Shown: piece by piece, positions 40,901 through 55,900 of the stretch
Numbering within the stretch: position 1 is the first letter of the stretch
Layout of the letters: every line of letters begins with the position of its first letter
Assembly (NCBI GenBank): GCA_964036155.1
Contig: OZ038422.1
Span: forward strand, 77,957,201 to 78,021,200
DNA from: Diploscapter coronatus
Taxonomy: Eukaryota > Nematoda > Chromadorea > Rhabditida > Rhabditidae
Direction of reading: 5' to 3'
Length of the DNA stretch: 64,000 nt
Notes under the pieces: generated by a model
What the model saw: only the letters and a program-made list of their open reading frames with translations
What the model was told of the DNA's origin: nothing
Database searches by the model: none
Program-made: the position numbers and the translations under genes

Positions 40901-43900
40901 GAAAGTGGTAAGAACCCACATTCGAGAAAGATAAAATGAGAATTGAACATAGCTTTGTTCATTTGAAGTTCTTATTTTTCAAATAAAAAATCAACTAAAA
41001 CTAGAAAAGCTTCCTTACCTAAGTCTCCTCCGGTCCTTCTTCCTCTGCCGTCTGCGTTCGTCCTCATGTTTGCTGTTCCTCTGATACCTCGATCCGACCC
41101 TTTCCCTGCTTCTGTCGCGTCTGCGCGAATGCGAGTGAGGTGAGGGACGACGCGCGTCCCGATGATAGCTGTCGTACCGATTGTAGCTCAAATTCGAACG
41201 ATTATGATAGGTTTCAACATTTTTTTTATAAATAGTGGGATAATTTGGGCTGTTAATGTGAGATAAAGACTAGAGCTGAAAATATCAGATCATAGATATT
41301 TTCTTTCCAAATATCAGCGCATTAGGCTTTCGGATTTTATAGACGTTGATATGTTTCAATGTCTCAAGCGCTTCAGAAATTCATAAAAATAGCCAAATTG
41401 GCAATAGTGAATGTCCAAATGATATAATGCTCCTATAATAATCAAATTTTCTTCGAAATGTTGCATTTTTTCGAGTTCTATATCTGAAGGTACGTTTCAA
41501 GAATTTAATAAATCAAAATGGCTAAAAGTCGTAGCGATTTTAGGATAGAAGGCAAATCAAAATAAAAAAAACGAATAATTTACCTCGGCATTTCAGCTGG
41601 GGGATCAGGCGGAGGTGCGAGAAGAGGCGCACTGGAATATGTTTGCGTCGTGGAGCTGCCTGTCTCCTTGCTGCTGTCCGAAGGGTCGACGATTTTCCCT
41701 GTCGACGTCTCAGCTGACGAGCCTTCTTCCGTCTTCACTGTCACAGAATTGTGCGACGCCGTGACCTGAAAGATCACAATTTTGAATATGTTTCAGTTGC
41801 AAATAAATAAGGAACATTTCCAAAGAGCAATTGATAGCATATGTGCTTTGAGACCTTAAAAGTTCGATAAAACTTTTCAAAAACAAGATATTCTCGTTGA
41901 TGCTTTCTAAGTTTCATTAAGAGATCAAATAATGTAGAGAATAAGAAATCCTTCAATTGATAAAATTTCAATGTAAAATTAAACAAAAGCCTTAGCTTTA
42001 AGTAGTTGATGAAAATTTACCTGCTGATGTTTTCTGTCGACGAAAAAGTCGTGTAGTCGGTCCGAGCAATAATCGCAAGCCACTCGCGATTCGCCACCGT
42101 CAACTTTGAACACGCTGAAATATTTACAAATTAATTTTCTGCTATTTTTTCTAAATTTAAAATCTTGAACCCAAAAAATCTCATCATACGATTCTTAGTT
42201 ATTTTGTTAAACTAAGTTAATAATCTTTAAATTAGTTAAAATAATCTATGAGATAAGTTACTTTATACTTTCTACGTCACAAAGAACGAAGTGCAAAAAT
42301 GCGCTTTGATTGAGTTAAAACCGTTAAATCGCATCAAACACAATGATATTTCGAAGCCTTTAGTAGAGGAATGAAATTTAGAATGATGATTTTCAGTTTT
42401 TCCTAATCTCTGAACCTTCTGAATTTCTAAAATGTCCCAGACGGTTTTCTTCTCCTATGTTTCAACATGTGATAGGAAATATTTTTCACGTTTGGAATTC
42501 ACTTCATTCGTTTCTGATCATTTAGATGATCAAATTGCAAGATCCTTTCGTTTATTCTATCCCTTTTTGCATTAGCAGTTTCTTTCTTCCCTACAGGATT
42601 TTGCATTTTGCATTTTTCGTTTCTATTTAGGTCTTGTCATACTTCCAGCAAATTATCTTATCTCCATTCTTTTCTTTGTTTCTTTAGAGATCCAGCGAAT
42701 CTTGCAACAATTCGAAGAATTTTATGGACTAGAGAGAAAGATTATGAGAAAATAATCGACGAAAATAACAAGATAGGGATTTTTTAAATTTATCAGGATC
42801 TTAGCGGAATGGAAAAAGTACTGTCACTGCAAAATTAAATTATGCGTCGATGACATTTTTGAAGATTATCATAAGCATTTTTTTTTTAAATCTAATACAT
42901 TTTTATTTTTCTAATTTTTGACTGATTTTAGGAGCATTCGATAAACTCAATAGAGCAAAATTAGCTTAACTTATAGCTAAAGTAACATTTTGAACCCTAT
43001 TGCATGCTTTTGACGAACTTATTGGCTTCGTTATAATTTGCTACATCGCTAATTTCAACATGTCCTTCATAAATTTAGCTCCCCTCCTGTCTCGATTAAA
43101 TTAATGCAGAAAGGCTGCGCTACATGCGTCATGAGATTAACACAAACATGGAAAAACATAGAAGTGTTGAAATTTTGTATTATTTTAGATAAAAAGCCTC
43201 CAGACATGTGAGAGCCTCATTTATGGAGAGGCGAATGTGTATAGGACGCTAAATATAATCCTTAACAAACATTTAATCCGGATAAATGAAGATTTGAAGA
43301 GAAATGAAGGGGATATGGGGATATAGAGCTATGACTAAAACCGGCTAGACATACTGATACGCGGCGCTGAGCACTCAAGTACGAAAACATTATAATGAAT
43401 AGAGAGGAAAAACGTTTACCATTATTAGTATACCCTTGGTTTACGTGTACTCTAACTCATCTCCATAGAAAACTTATTCATAAAGTTTGCTAAAGATAGA
43501 AATTCTTTGCAAAAGTCACGGATTTTTCCTGCATATTCAATAGGCTAGAAAATAGGTCATGAAAGTATGTTTCAGGGAAAATAGCATTAGTTTACGTGTA
43601 AATTTGTGTTTTGTCTAAAGATCGATATAGGCTTTGCGTTCTCCTGGCATTTTTTCAAACATTTTGTATTTTCTTCCTTTTAAGAATGGATATTTGCCTC
43701 GTGATCGTTATTATTCTCTTATTTGGTTATTATTTTCAGAAAAAGTACCACTTATCCTGTCCATTCTCTCAAAGATCTCATTGAACAATAAATTGTCGCG
43801 AGGCGATATTTTTGGCCTATTTCCTTCTTAGCAACAAGAATATATTCAAAAAGAGCTGCTACACAGTATATACAAATTGTGAAAATTCTAATTCTTTCAA

Positions 43901-46900
43901 AAACACGTTCATTTGCAATGTTTAGAGAAACTATCGCATAAATTGACTATTTTAGGACTAAAATATGCAGGGAAAAGTAATTTTACATTCTTCGAAGCAA
44001 TATTGTATCTTTATGCTACATCTTTCTATATGGCTGAATGCGGATATTAGTTTGACATTTCGCGATTCGGCGAATACAATCTTGCATTGCACATGACTGC
44101 ATTTGCGTGAGCATACAAGATGAGAAAAAGCCGGCAAAAATCGGGGAAGAAACTATAAAAACTACTCCCGCGCGATGATTTTCTATTGGATAATTCGATC
44201 TGCTAATACACCCCGAATGACATTTTAGGGAAATATTTCTCCGAATCAGTCGTCTTAATTTACAGGCCTTGAATTATTCAGCGCCGAGCGAAGTTGCATA
44301 AATTATTCCGCACGTATCCGCGTGAGAAATACCTACACGAGCTGCATTTCTAATTGGCATATTTTATCATATTAGTCTGTATATTTCAGACGGACTTAAT
44401 AATAGACGAGAGAATATGAGTGTGTTCAGCAGATTTTGGAAAAAGAAAAAAAAGAAGTTCTTAGCAATGTTTTCTACTGCTAAGCCGATTTTAATTTCAC
44501 AAAATGAAAACAATTCAGATATGTTTCAGAAGAAATATATAAAATGCGCTGAAAATTACTGCTGTTTATTTCATTATTAACAAATCTTATCGCTCGAACC
44601 AACTCCAAAACTTTCTAGGTTTTCAAGAAATTTTCTCCTTTTTCATTTAATCTCATCCGCACGTCATTAACCAAATCAATCCTTGTGTTCTCCCCATAAA
44701 TGCCCATTTCTCTTATCTGCCCAGTCTTTGCCCGAGGCGTTCTTCCACTCTTTCTTCCTACAGAACGAATAATCTCGTTTCCCTCAGAAGACAGCTCTTT
44801 TCCTCTCATCACTCGGACATCCCCAGGCATGTGTGTGGTCATTAAGACTCCAATTAATTAAATTTTCCGTCCCTGGGGCGAAGATTGAAAAGAATCGAGA
44901 GAAAAGGCGCAAAATAAATTAAGGATACAAAGAGGATCATCAGAAAGAGCGCTGAGGTTTATTCCATACCATGAAAACGCGTGAATGAGAATAGAAAGAG
45001 GATAAATAATGATGAGAGGCGAGATTTTTCGCAGATTTTTAAAATGAACAAAAAATATTGCGATTAATAATTTTTTACCAAAAATCTGAAAATTTTGGAG
45101 AAAAGCACTATTTCACTCTGGAAGTCCATAATTTTCCGAAAAAAAACAATCCCGACTCATGAACCAACAACAATTCAATCCTTGTCGTCTATTCCTCAAA
45201 TTAGTTATTTTCTTTCCAAAAAATTCCAGAATCTCCTTTCTTTTCTTCTGACGTCTTCAGACTCTCGAATAACTAGCAATCCAATTCAGTCAATTCAGTG
45301 TTTTCTTTCCTTATTCTCCTCAATTTACCAGAATCTCAGAATCAGTAGCAATTTCTTTCGGCAACTCTCTGCACAGACGCATTACCCCGGGACTCAATTC
45401 AACTGAATTCGAAAATGAGGATGCTGTCTTGGAGACTAAAGGAATAAAGCAGTCAAGGATACGAATAAAGATAGATCTACGACAAAATACAAAATTTGTT
45501 TAAATTCAAAATAAAGTTTCAAATAATTAATAAAATATCTAGATAGTAAAAAATCATCAGTGGACTTCCATGAGGTGTAAATCTTTGAAAAAATTTATCT
45601 TGAAAAAAGCCTGATAAGCAGTGAGCCTCGCTGTAAAATGGAATTTTCAAATTTCTTCTAATTCAGTCAATCTTATTGTTTCTAAGTATTCTTTTTATCT
45701 TTTCAATTGTAAAAGCTTCCAATATTTCTTCGTTTCATGTCCGTTTTCAAAGTTCACAAGGTTCAATGTCACCACGCAGCTGAATTGATTCTTTTGAAGC
45801 CAAGTAATTGAACGCAAAAATGCAGAGAAATTGGGAGAATACAGAAATGCAGCCAAGCGAGCGCGCAAGATGCGCTGAAAAGTCGTCAAAAAGAATGGGA
45901 AGAAGTAGATTGCAACCTCGAGATGGCCTGAATTCAGTGGAAAGGTCGATTACACGTTGGTATTTTTCACTTTCCCAGAAATGAAACATTTTCTAATTAA
46001 AAACTACCCTGTTCCAGAATAAAGATCCCCTTGCAATAGGTTTCGAAAATACTGCGCTCAAAATGCAATAACCGTGAGCCGAGAAGAAAATTGAAATTGG
46101 GGAAAAATGGGCTTCTTTAAGATGCGGGTGGTCGTTGTTCGAATGTTTAGAAATATCCGAGCAGATTGAAAGTGCGAATTCAAAAACCAGAGAATAGAAG
46201 AAAGAGACTAGATTTAGTCGATTTAGAGGAAACGAAGTTAATATTTCCTAGTACGGAATAATCCTATATAGGCGCGGTAATGAAATATCGATTTTCGTAT
46301 GTTTCCAGTTTTAGATGAATAAATTTAAGGGAAGATTTCAATTTGTTGCTGATAATATAGCTTATATAAAAATTTCGCGGCAAATTGATGAATTTCAAAC
46401 TTTTTCTTTGAGAAAAAATTGCCAGTCTCAAGTACGAAGAAAAGTCCTAACGAACTTATTCGAAAATCGCGCTGAAAAGAATTGGCGAAAAAAATGAGGG
46501 AATGAACTGGCGAAGGTCATTTTCTGTTAGCAAAATTGTCAGAAACGAAAAAATGAGAATTGAAAAGAAGAAGAAAATTCGAAGGACGAGTTTGCATGTG
46601 ATTTTAAAGGAAAGGGCTAACAAAACGACAAAAGTAAAAAAGAAGGAATATGCAAATTATGAAATGACCGGTCTTATGGATGAGTGAAAAAAATCAGAAA
46701 TTTCAATGGGAAGTCACTGATAAGTTGATTTAAAGATAAAAATCAATAAATTGGCAGAAAAGAAGAATAAAGTAACACGTTTTAGGTAGGAAGTTTCAGA
46801 ATTATAAATTCGTCGCGCATAACTTCAGAAAAATGTGAACTGATAATAAGCTTTAGCGCAAAAATCAATAAATAATCAGCAGAGAATAAGAATAAAGAGC

Positions 46901-49900
46901 TCACTTCTAGATAGGTATTTCAGAATATCGATTAGGGGTTGCTTTTTTTCGTAAAATCCAATAAAATAACCATCATCTGATGCTTCAAAAAGCCAACAAT
47001 CAATAATTCGCCAGAAAAATTTAGGACGCGGGAATCATAGAAATTCCAGGCTTTATGAGCGTGAAATCGAAAAAAAAATCATTGAGAAAAATAAGAATAT
47101 TGAAGTAAGTCGTGCGAAAGTTTTGAATTGAATCATGTGGCGGGCGGGCGATGTATTATGAGATGAGCAATAAATGACTGATCAAAATAACTTCGCAAAT
47201 AACAACCAAAACTCGAAAATTTCAAATTTCCTGTGAAATCAAAGGAAAATACGGCAGAAGAGTAGACTGTTCCAGAGATCAACCAATTTAATCCCTTTCT
47301 GAAACCTATTTCGATTAAGACCATACCATTAATATGCAAATCTTTTCAAAAACGGAACAACTGAACTTTTCCCAGAAAATGAACAGATACCAGGCGCAGA
47401 ATGGCAACAATTCAATAATTCAGATAAGGAAAACACGAACGTAAATGGAACGATTATATATTCGCACGAGCCATTATTCCTTATGAAAATATGCAAATAT
47501 CCAGACGTTCTACAGGATTTTACATGGGAAATTATCGAAAATGAATGGCTTTTTCCTCGAGTTTTTCAATTTTCCCCGTTTAAGACACGCGTCGAATTGC
47601 CTACTTTCCTGTAGAAACTCAACGTAAAAGTCGCGTGCTTCGGTCTCGGGCCGAGACGCGTCCGGCGAAATGAAGTTCAGGCAAAACATCGAACGGAAAT
47701 TGGAGAGGCAAAATTCGAAATTAAAGCCGCTAAATTTGAAGCGCTCGAGGATGAAGTAAGAAAACGCAATACAAATTGAAAGTTCTGGTTCCAAATAAAG
47801 GAGAAGAATATCTAGATATCTAGCAGAAAATTAGAATTTTTGACCGCCTTCCAATGTAATGTCATCAGATAAAAGACAGCTGTTAGAAAATCGTCTGCGA
47901 TTATTTACAGTGTAATTTTTATTCCGCGCACGAGGTTCAGGGTCTTCGCCCAAACCACTTATTTATCACAGCATGCTAGATATATGCTTCTGTTATGAAA
48001 AAAACCTTCTCTACATCAAGAAAACCGTGATAAATTCTTATGAAACATAGGTTAAACCCCAAAAATCGTCAATTCTCCCCCGTTAATTCAAATGAACTAG
48101 GTGAAAAAGCGTACGAACCTCGTGAAATATCGGCGTCAAGTCAACTTAACTCTCAGCAAAAAGTTGAGTTGGTCAGCTATCGAAGCAAGAAGTTGTACAT
48201 ATACATATATGGCAATGCAGGCTGGGTGCCTCTCTAGAAGTAGTGAGAGAAAGAGCGCGGGTCTTTAGTGATGCTGTTAGGGAGGAATAGCGTTGCAAGG
48301 TAAGAGATCGCAAAAGATGCAGAGAAATGGGAGAGAAAGACCCCACACTCACGCTCCCCTCTCCCTCTTTACATATCGACCCGTCCCTCTTTTTCTATTT
48401 CTCATCCCCTCCCTTCATTCTCTACAATATTTCCTCCCTGTCATTTCTATGTCTTCTCTGTGCTCTATTCCTTATTCCCCATCTCTCTCCCTTAGAAGAC
48501 GACCTCACTTCAGCACAACAATTTTCCCCTTCTCTTCTTCTCCTTCTTCGTATTCAACCGAACACCCGGACTTGACGACAAATCGCGCATCTCTCCAGTC
48601 CGCACTGCAGAAAGCAGCAGAAATGACGTGCCTCTCTGTCTCTAGCCTCTCGCAATTCTCAAGCATATCTTCGACTGGATGACCGAGAAAATTCGACCGA
48701 AATCCCGGAGACAACAACGCCACTTTTAACCTCATTAAGAAATTTCTTAGGAAAATCGATCGATATCCAACTAAAATCTACTTTTCTTAGTTTACCTAGA
48801 GTTTTACAGAAATTTAGTCAACATGAGCTATCGCCAAAAATTGCCAATCACAGGATCGACTTTTTCACCCAGAAATTGTATTTGGTATCTCGAAATGGGA
48901 TTTTTTTCTTTCGACCATCAAGAGGGTTCTAACTCGACATTAATTCCTAACGAAAACCCATTAATTCGACTGGATTTTTATCCAAATTGATCCTTCCTTC
49001 ATTCGACCGACAAAAAACGAGAGATGCGAAAAATCGATCGTCTGTCTATTAGAAAGCTGAAGGATTTTAGGAATGTTTTAAATTTCTGCAGAATTACATT
49101 TTCGGATAAATTCGGGTGCAAATGTGAAAAAAAAATCGGGTTCCGGTCTTATTTTTGAGCTCAAGAGGATTCCACACTCCCTCTTCTTCTATTATCCTGT
49201 TCGAATTTTCGATAAAAGTTAATAAAATAGCTAAAATGGAAACTGTATGAGTGTACACAAGTTTTTAGTAGCCGCATTGGAAATCGAAAGCCATCGCTTT
49301 TCTAATAATTAGCGTTGAAACTATTTTTATCTGCTAATAAAGTAAAATCTCAACCTATTTCCTAATCAAACTGCTACAAAATTCTATCTGAATTACCAAC
49401 AAAAAGTGAAAATGCGTTCGTTTCTTAACTCGTCCCCAGCCAAAATCGATACCGATTTCTAGTCCCGCATTCGAAAGACTAAGAATTGCTTTCGTAATCG
49501 TTTTCCCCTCGCTTCTCGTTTTTGGATATTTCCACCTGTTCTCAGCGCTTGCTGATTATTCATATGTTTGTGTACACCTTCTTATCACATGATAAATCGT
49601 AGCAAACAAAAATGACTGGGATAATTTCCAAATCCAAACAGGTAGAGAAAATTTCTCCCCCTATAGTTAGGGATAGGCCTACAAAAACCGGCTGAGGCAA
49701 CTCTAGCTGCTTTAGTTTAGCTGGCCAGTTATCGGATCTGGAAAACCGCATGATCCTCTTTGCATCTCTACATTTGCATAGCCAATTTGAGTGCCCCGTG
49801 ACTCCGCCCTTTTTTTCTCTCTCCTCACTATTTCTCCTGGCAATTATCGATCGACTTTCTGTTGTTGGCATGTTTTCCCCTTTTTCGTCTGACTTCTCTT

Positions 49901-52900
49901 CCCTTCTCTCTCCTACTTTTAATGCTATTTCCCCATGACGAACTCTTTCGCAATTCGTTTCTTTTCTTCGCTGCTATTCAAGGAGGCGCTTTTTCTCGTG
50001 AAAAAAGACATCCTCTCGGTGCACATTTTTGCATTCAAAACGCGGATGGCGAAGTGGGTTGTGGACAGGAGGCTGGGAACGAATTATTTCCGCCATTTTC
50101 CAATAATAAAAACATGAAAACACTCAGAAAATATTCCGAAAAGTGGAAAATATGAGAAAATATTGAATTTAGATATGTTTCAACAAAGGTGTTCGAGAAA
50201 CAAAAAAAACTCGCAATAAAAATATCGGTCATCAAATTTTCTATACATGTTCTTTAAAACCTATCACCTTCCCATCAGAAGAAAAAGCTGTTTTCAAAAT
50301 AAATAAATCCTCATTCTATATTGAAACTGACCAAAACATATGCAGAACGATCAAGTAAATTCGCGAAACACATCAATATAACGAATTTTCCTGAATCTCA
50401 TCAAAATTCATTCGAGAAGAAATATCAGTGCATATAGCAACCGCGTTCCTGTTTCCTTCGAACCTCCTGACGCACCTCCTCTACATTTCCCTTTCTATCA
50501 CATGAGCAGTCCTATTTTAGTTACAAGTCTTCTTCGACTATCTTTCGACAATAAAACAACAATATCCGTTCCTTCAGACAAAAGAGTTCCCTTCTCTTGG
50601 CTTCTCCAAAAGTGAAATTTTATCCTCTGACTAACCGATTGCGTCTCTAGGATTCTATAATTAAAAGAATTTAGATTCATTGGTGGTGCTCAAAGTCAAA
50701 ACCAAAACGATCTCAGAATAATTTTAAAAGTATGCTTCGAATTAAGAGTTCAGATAGTAAGAAAGATATTAAATACTAGTGTTGCGGCGTTATTTCATGA
50801 AAATCTAACATTTTACCCCGAAGATCACTTAGCTTCATCCCTCATCTAAAATTAGTGCTCCAATTCGTTTTCTAACTCCTAATCTGCTCCAAGTACCCTA
50901 TGAAATCTTGAAATCTCGCGGATTCGCATATCAGATTATCTCATTATGAAATTATGAGTAGCTAGAAAGAGTGCTTACGCAGATATGATCATTTCTCAAG
51001 AATATTAGGAAAAAAAGAAATTAAAAATAGAAAAATAAGGTTTTAAAAACTCACAATGGTTTGGGTTTTCCCTGACGGATCCTAGTGTAAGCGTTGGCGG
51101 CGTAGTCGCTCTTGCTGAAAATGACAATGGCCTGTCCGATGCGCATGTCCACAACCACGTCTGTGACCCCGTCCGCAAGAGTTTTTAATTTCTGAAAATA
51201 AAGCCAATTTTGTAAGTTTAAAATTTGTGAATTAGAATCGATCAATCTACTTGGCGATATCATAATTCAGAAAATTTCCACATACAGAAAATCCGTTTCT
51301 GGTGAATATCGCTGCTCTTGTTAGATAAAGAGTTTTAGAAAAAAATTACCTGAACGACGTATTCTTCAGTGACAGAGGGCGGCAATCGACCGATCCATAG
51401 CTTTGGCTGTTGCAACGAACGGCCGAAATTCGGATTCTTGTTGGGAGTAAACTGAAAACAAAATCAATAGGAAAACATGAGAAAACGAGTAGTCTTTATC
51501 TTCAAAGATTAACTGCAATATATGCTTAGCGAACTTTGAATAATCATTGAAACATAACCAATTAAAAGAAAATTAAAAACCGACCCGATCCTTTTTGCCG
51601 TCCTTCTTCGATTCGCTTCTACTCGAATTTATCGCCCGGCACACGGCGTCGATGTCGGAAAACTGCAGCACAAAAAATCAATAATCTAAAAAATCGATAT
51701 TTTACCTGGATGAAGGCGAACGGCTTGGGCGATTCAGGATTTTTGACGTCGATTTCGAGAATGTCTCCAAATTTGGAGAACCTTTGACGCAACGACTCTT
51801 CTGTCGTGCGGAATTCAAGACCGCCGACATATAGCGTGCGGGAGGCCTGAAAAGAAAATAAAAATAATCCAACTGTTTCAGAAAGATCTTTAAAAATGGC
51901 TTCTCATAAAAGCCGCACACTAGCAAAATAGGGATAAGAGTAGGGGCTCCGGTAGGTTAGGCTAACTTCTTTCTAGAAATACTCTGCACATGCTGCTCAC
52001 CATTTTGAGACCAAACATAGCCTACCCCTATCTCTTGTATACAGTCATATCGATTTGACAAGTGTACGGCTTTTACGAGAAGCCTTTAAAATTTTCAAAT
52101 GCTCTAAAAATAATTTACGATGCTTGCATGCTCGAATGAAAGTGGAAATAATAATTTCAAAATATTAACCTTGGAGCTAAAAACGGAGACTTCATCAGAA
52201 CTGCTGCTTGAAGAGGAAGGCTCGCGATTCGAACGACGAGATTCCGAGGGCTTGTCCGCATTGCCCGCAGAGCTGGATGAAGCTGGAATGGGAACTCATA
52301 GATTTCTACTTTGATAGAATATACGTCTTTCAGATTCAGGTGTAAAATTTTTGCTATTCACTGACAGAAACAGACTACTAAATTTGATAGCTTGAATGAC
52401 TATTAAGTAATAAATAAAACATAATAAATCGTTCTCGAAGATTTAGGGAGAATCTAAGTCGGACTTAGAAATATATGTAGAGTAGGTTACAAAAGTAAAA
52501 TCGAGGCTACGACGTCATCGTACGTGAAGAAAATAATTTCGAATTTCAGATTAGAGATGCAAAACTCTGAAGGAAATATTTGAGGTGTAGGTCGCACGAC
52601 TATTCTGGCTTAACTTCTCCCTAAGTCTGTTCATCACGAATGATTTTAAGAACACACACTCCCTTACCATTACTAGTGCCAGAAGCGGCCTGGGAATTCA
52701 TGGTGAGGTACTCGTTGTAGGCGTCGATCACGGTCAGAGAGGGTGCTGATTTGACGCGAATTCGACTGCCCAACACACACAAATGACCGCTCTCATTCAG
52801 CAGCCTGTCCAGATCGGAAACACTGCAAAACAATGAGAAATAACTATTGAAAATCATGGAATCTTTATGATTCGGTGAAACATCTAAAAGTCGATTCAGA

Positions 52901-55900
52901 AAGATAAAATTGTAGAAATCTGAATTGTGCGGCTAAGCCCAGAAAATGGGTAAAATAATATATTTTCATAAGTGTCCCACTGAGTAAAATGAAGGTGTAG
53001 TTGGAAGTTCCTTGAAATACAGCTCCAGAAAAGGTTATTTAACGAAAATAGGTTTAAAATTCGTGGGCCACCCTGTTTTAAATTGTCAAAATGATATTTT
53101 AAAAGTGCCAAATTAGTCAGAAACATTGTGAAACCTATATTAAAGCTATTGAAAACAATGCCTACCGCTGAAAAATGACGAGAGCTCTCTTCTGATCGGC
53201 ATTGTTGTTCTCGATTCGCACCTCCACAATTCGGCCGTGTTTCTTCAGAGCGTCGCCGATTGCCTTCTGAATTTAGAGAAATTATTCATTTTTTGTAAAA
53301 GAATCATCAGAAAATTAACTAGCTGGACTTTAAAATCTCAAATTTCAATAGCTTGTGAAACCACTTCAAAGCAATTTGAAAAATTGTTTCATTACTATCG
53401 ATTTTCAAAAATCTATTATAAATAATTCTAGCTTCAAGATGTTCAAGTCTCAATAAATTCTAGAACAAATTTAAAAAAAAAAAATGAAAGAAATCGTTGT
53501 TTACTACCTTGACAGTAGCATCACTTCTCTGGGGTAGTTTCTCGATGTAAATGCCTTGGAGCCCTGAGCCGCTGCTGGAAGAGGAGCCGGTGCCTTGGGA
53601 AGTGCCTGTGGACGAGTGCGCTGCCGAAGAAGAACAATCCTCTGATCGGCTGAAGTTCAACAAGTCAGCATTTCCATTTTATTATTTTTGTATATTTCAA
53701 AGAAAGGGATATGATTTTCGAAGGAATGCAAACGATATCTGGGGTTCGAGTTTGAGCAATAATAAAATCACAATTCAAATGCTGAGAAGCTTTCATGTGC
53801 ATGTGACTTCGATGTATTCTTAATTCTTAATTTTAGATAAACGAAGATCGAAACTATGCGCATTTCGATTTTTCGGGCACTCATGTGTGAAATCACCTAT
53901 ATTGGCTTTCAAAAGATGATTCTAGCTTTGTTCATTTCTATTTTGACAGTCTTCTCTCCAAGTGCATAGTTAGTCAGAGATCGTTTCAAAGAAGGAAAGA
54001 GGGAATGGAGTTTTCGAGATCAGAAGTGTAAAGAAACATAGAAAGAATAGAGAGACGTGCACGAAATGGAGGAAATAGTGCTGGGGAGAGAGAAAGAGCC
54101 GAATAATAAGGAAGGAAGAGAGCGTGCTGCAAGTCTAATCTCGACTGAAATTGTGCACAACCACCTGCTTACGCAACAGAACACTCAAATCTGTGTTGAA
54201 ACACAAAATACATAAACAGGAGCTGCAGCAGAAAACATCAGAAAAAAACAATAATTCGAGAAAATAAGGAAAAGAAAGGTCAGTTCCCGCAAGAACTGAG
54301 TCAAAAAATGAAAATTTATCCCTTGAATTCAAGAATATAGTGCCTAAAAAATAAATTTCCAACTTTCAGAAATTATAATTATTAAAAATAGGGGAAAAGA
54401 AAAGGGTCAACTTTCAAGAAAATAAAGGATAAAATACTACTTTTCAAGAAAAAAGTTAGCATGAACTATATAAAATTTTGCTGAAGTTTTAAAACGAGCC
54501 TCAGTGGGAATAAAAACGTTGCACATTATCTAAAACTCATGATAGCTCCTCCTGAGTAAACTATAGGAGGTTGAAAAATGGGGAGGATAAAAGTCATGTC
54601 GGAAAAAAATCGGCTGAAGGATCCAGATAAATTTCGTTGAACAAATACCACCAATTATGAGTTATGAAATACTGAAATGCAAAGTCTAAAAGTCAGTGGC
54701 CCGAACTATATCAAATTAACTGATCAACGTCGATAATTTCCCTTTCTTATCGGAGTACTCGAAGATTCCTCGTTCTCTATCGATTTTTACCAAAATTTAT
54801 ATACCCGTTTCAGAAGGAAACTAAAAATAGGGCTTTCTAAGTTATTTTCCACTTTTCATGTAACATACTAGCGTATGATTTACAAATTTTTGAATAAATA
54901 GAAAATTACTCTGAAAAGCGCCGATCAATAACCAACCAACTTTCTAAAATGATTTATCTTTTCCTGCAACATCCAAATTGATCATTCCATTTGTCCAATC
55001 TCATTTCTTCATATTCACACATAAAAAACTCCATTTCATTTATTCAGAGTGATCTCGCGAGATCTCGACCTTTCCTTTCATTCTCGCTACGTCACCATCT
55101 TATTTTGCACGTGACCCCGCCCCTTTTTGCGTGCGCTGTCCATTTGCTCTCACTGCATACACAACAAGTGTCAAGTGTCTGTCAAAAGACGATAGTCCTT
55201 CCTCCTTTCGCTACCGGGAATGAAGAATGAAAAGAAGGAAAAGGAATAAAAATAGGGAAAATAAGAGAATTCGAGAAAGAAAGGAAGGGAGAAAGTTTCG
55301 AAGAAGGAAATCAACGGAGAAGTCGGATGTTTGCACGAACTGTGCAAATGAAGGGCTCTTTTCTTTCCTTCCTTTCTTTCTTTGCCTCGATTTCACGTCG
55401 ATGGTCCGTTTTCCTTTCCTCTCTCCGTTAGTTTTGCGCATCGGTGCGCATTGCTTTCAAACGTAAAAATGCATACACAGTCAGTTTGAAAGGTCCCCTT
55501 CACTTTCTACCTTTCATTTGAGCAATGATCAATGGGACTAGGGAAATAAATAAAAAAAAGTTACGCTTCAAAGGAATGTGAATGGATAGAATGATCTTCT
55601 AAATATGGTAAGGAATTCAACCTACAAGAAAAATAATTGAAATTGAAGCTTTACATATTTGCTCACGAGTTTACATAAATTATGAAAGTAGATTTTTGTG
55701 TTTCAAAATCCAACAAAATGAGGATCCTACATAGTGAAATTGATTATCAGATCTGCAGTTCATACAACACTAAAAGCCATTTCGAATAAAAATCCTATCT
55801 GATTACCTAAAATTAGAAATACTGATTCGTCAACATTTTTTTTAATTACGTTGTAAATTTCAACCATTCTTCAAAACATCTTCCTTTTCTTATAAATCAA

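Noticed and set aside
44615..44842. 75-codon minus-strand frame in the 8.9-kb intron
   Set aside because: No similarity, and splice signals do not connect it in phase to flanking exons; probably chance.
47510..47794. Minus-strand frame with ARDFYVEFLQES, superficially like the post-RRM part of Spen
   Set aside because: The real post-RRM exon at 42021-42114 fits in phase and motif. This frame lacks a matching acceptor and donor.
48293..48682. 129-codon plus-strand frame
   Set aside because: Product of a pyrimidine-rich tract (Ser/Phe/Pro/Leu); two frames are open at once and there is no homology.
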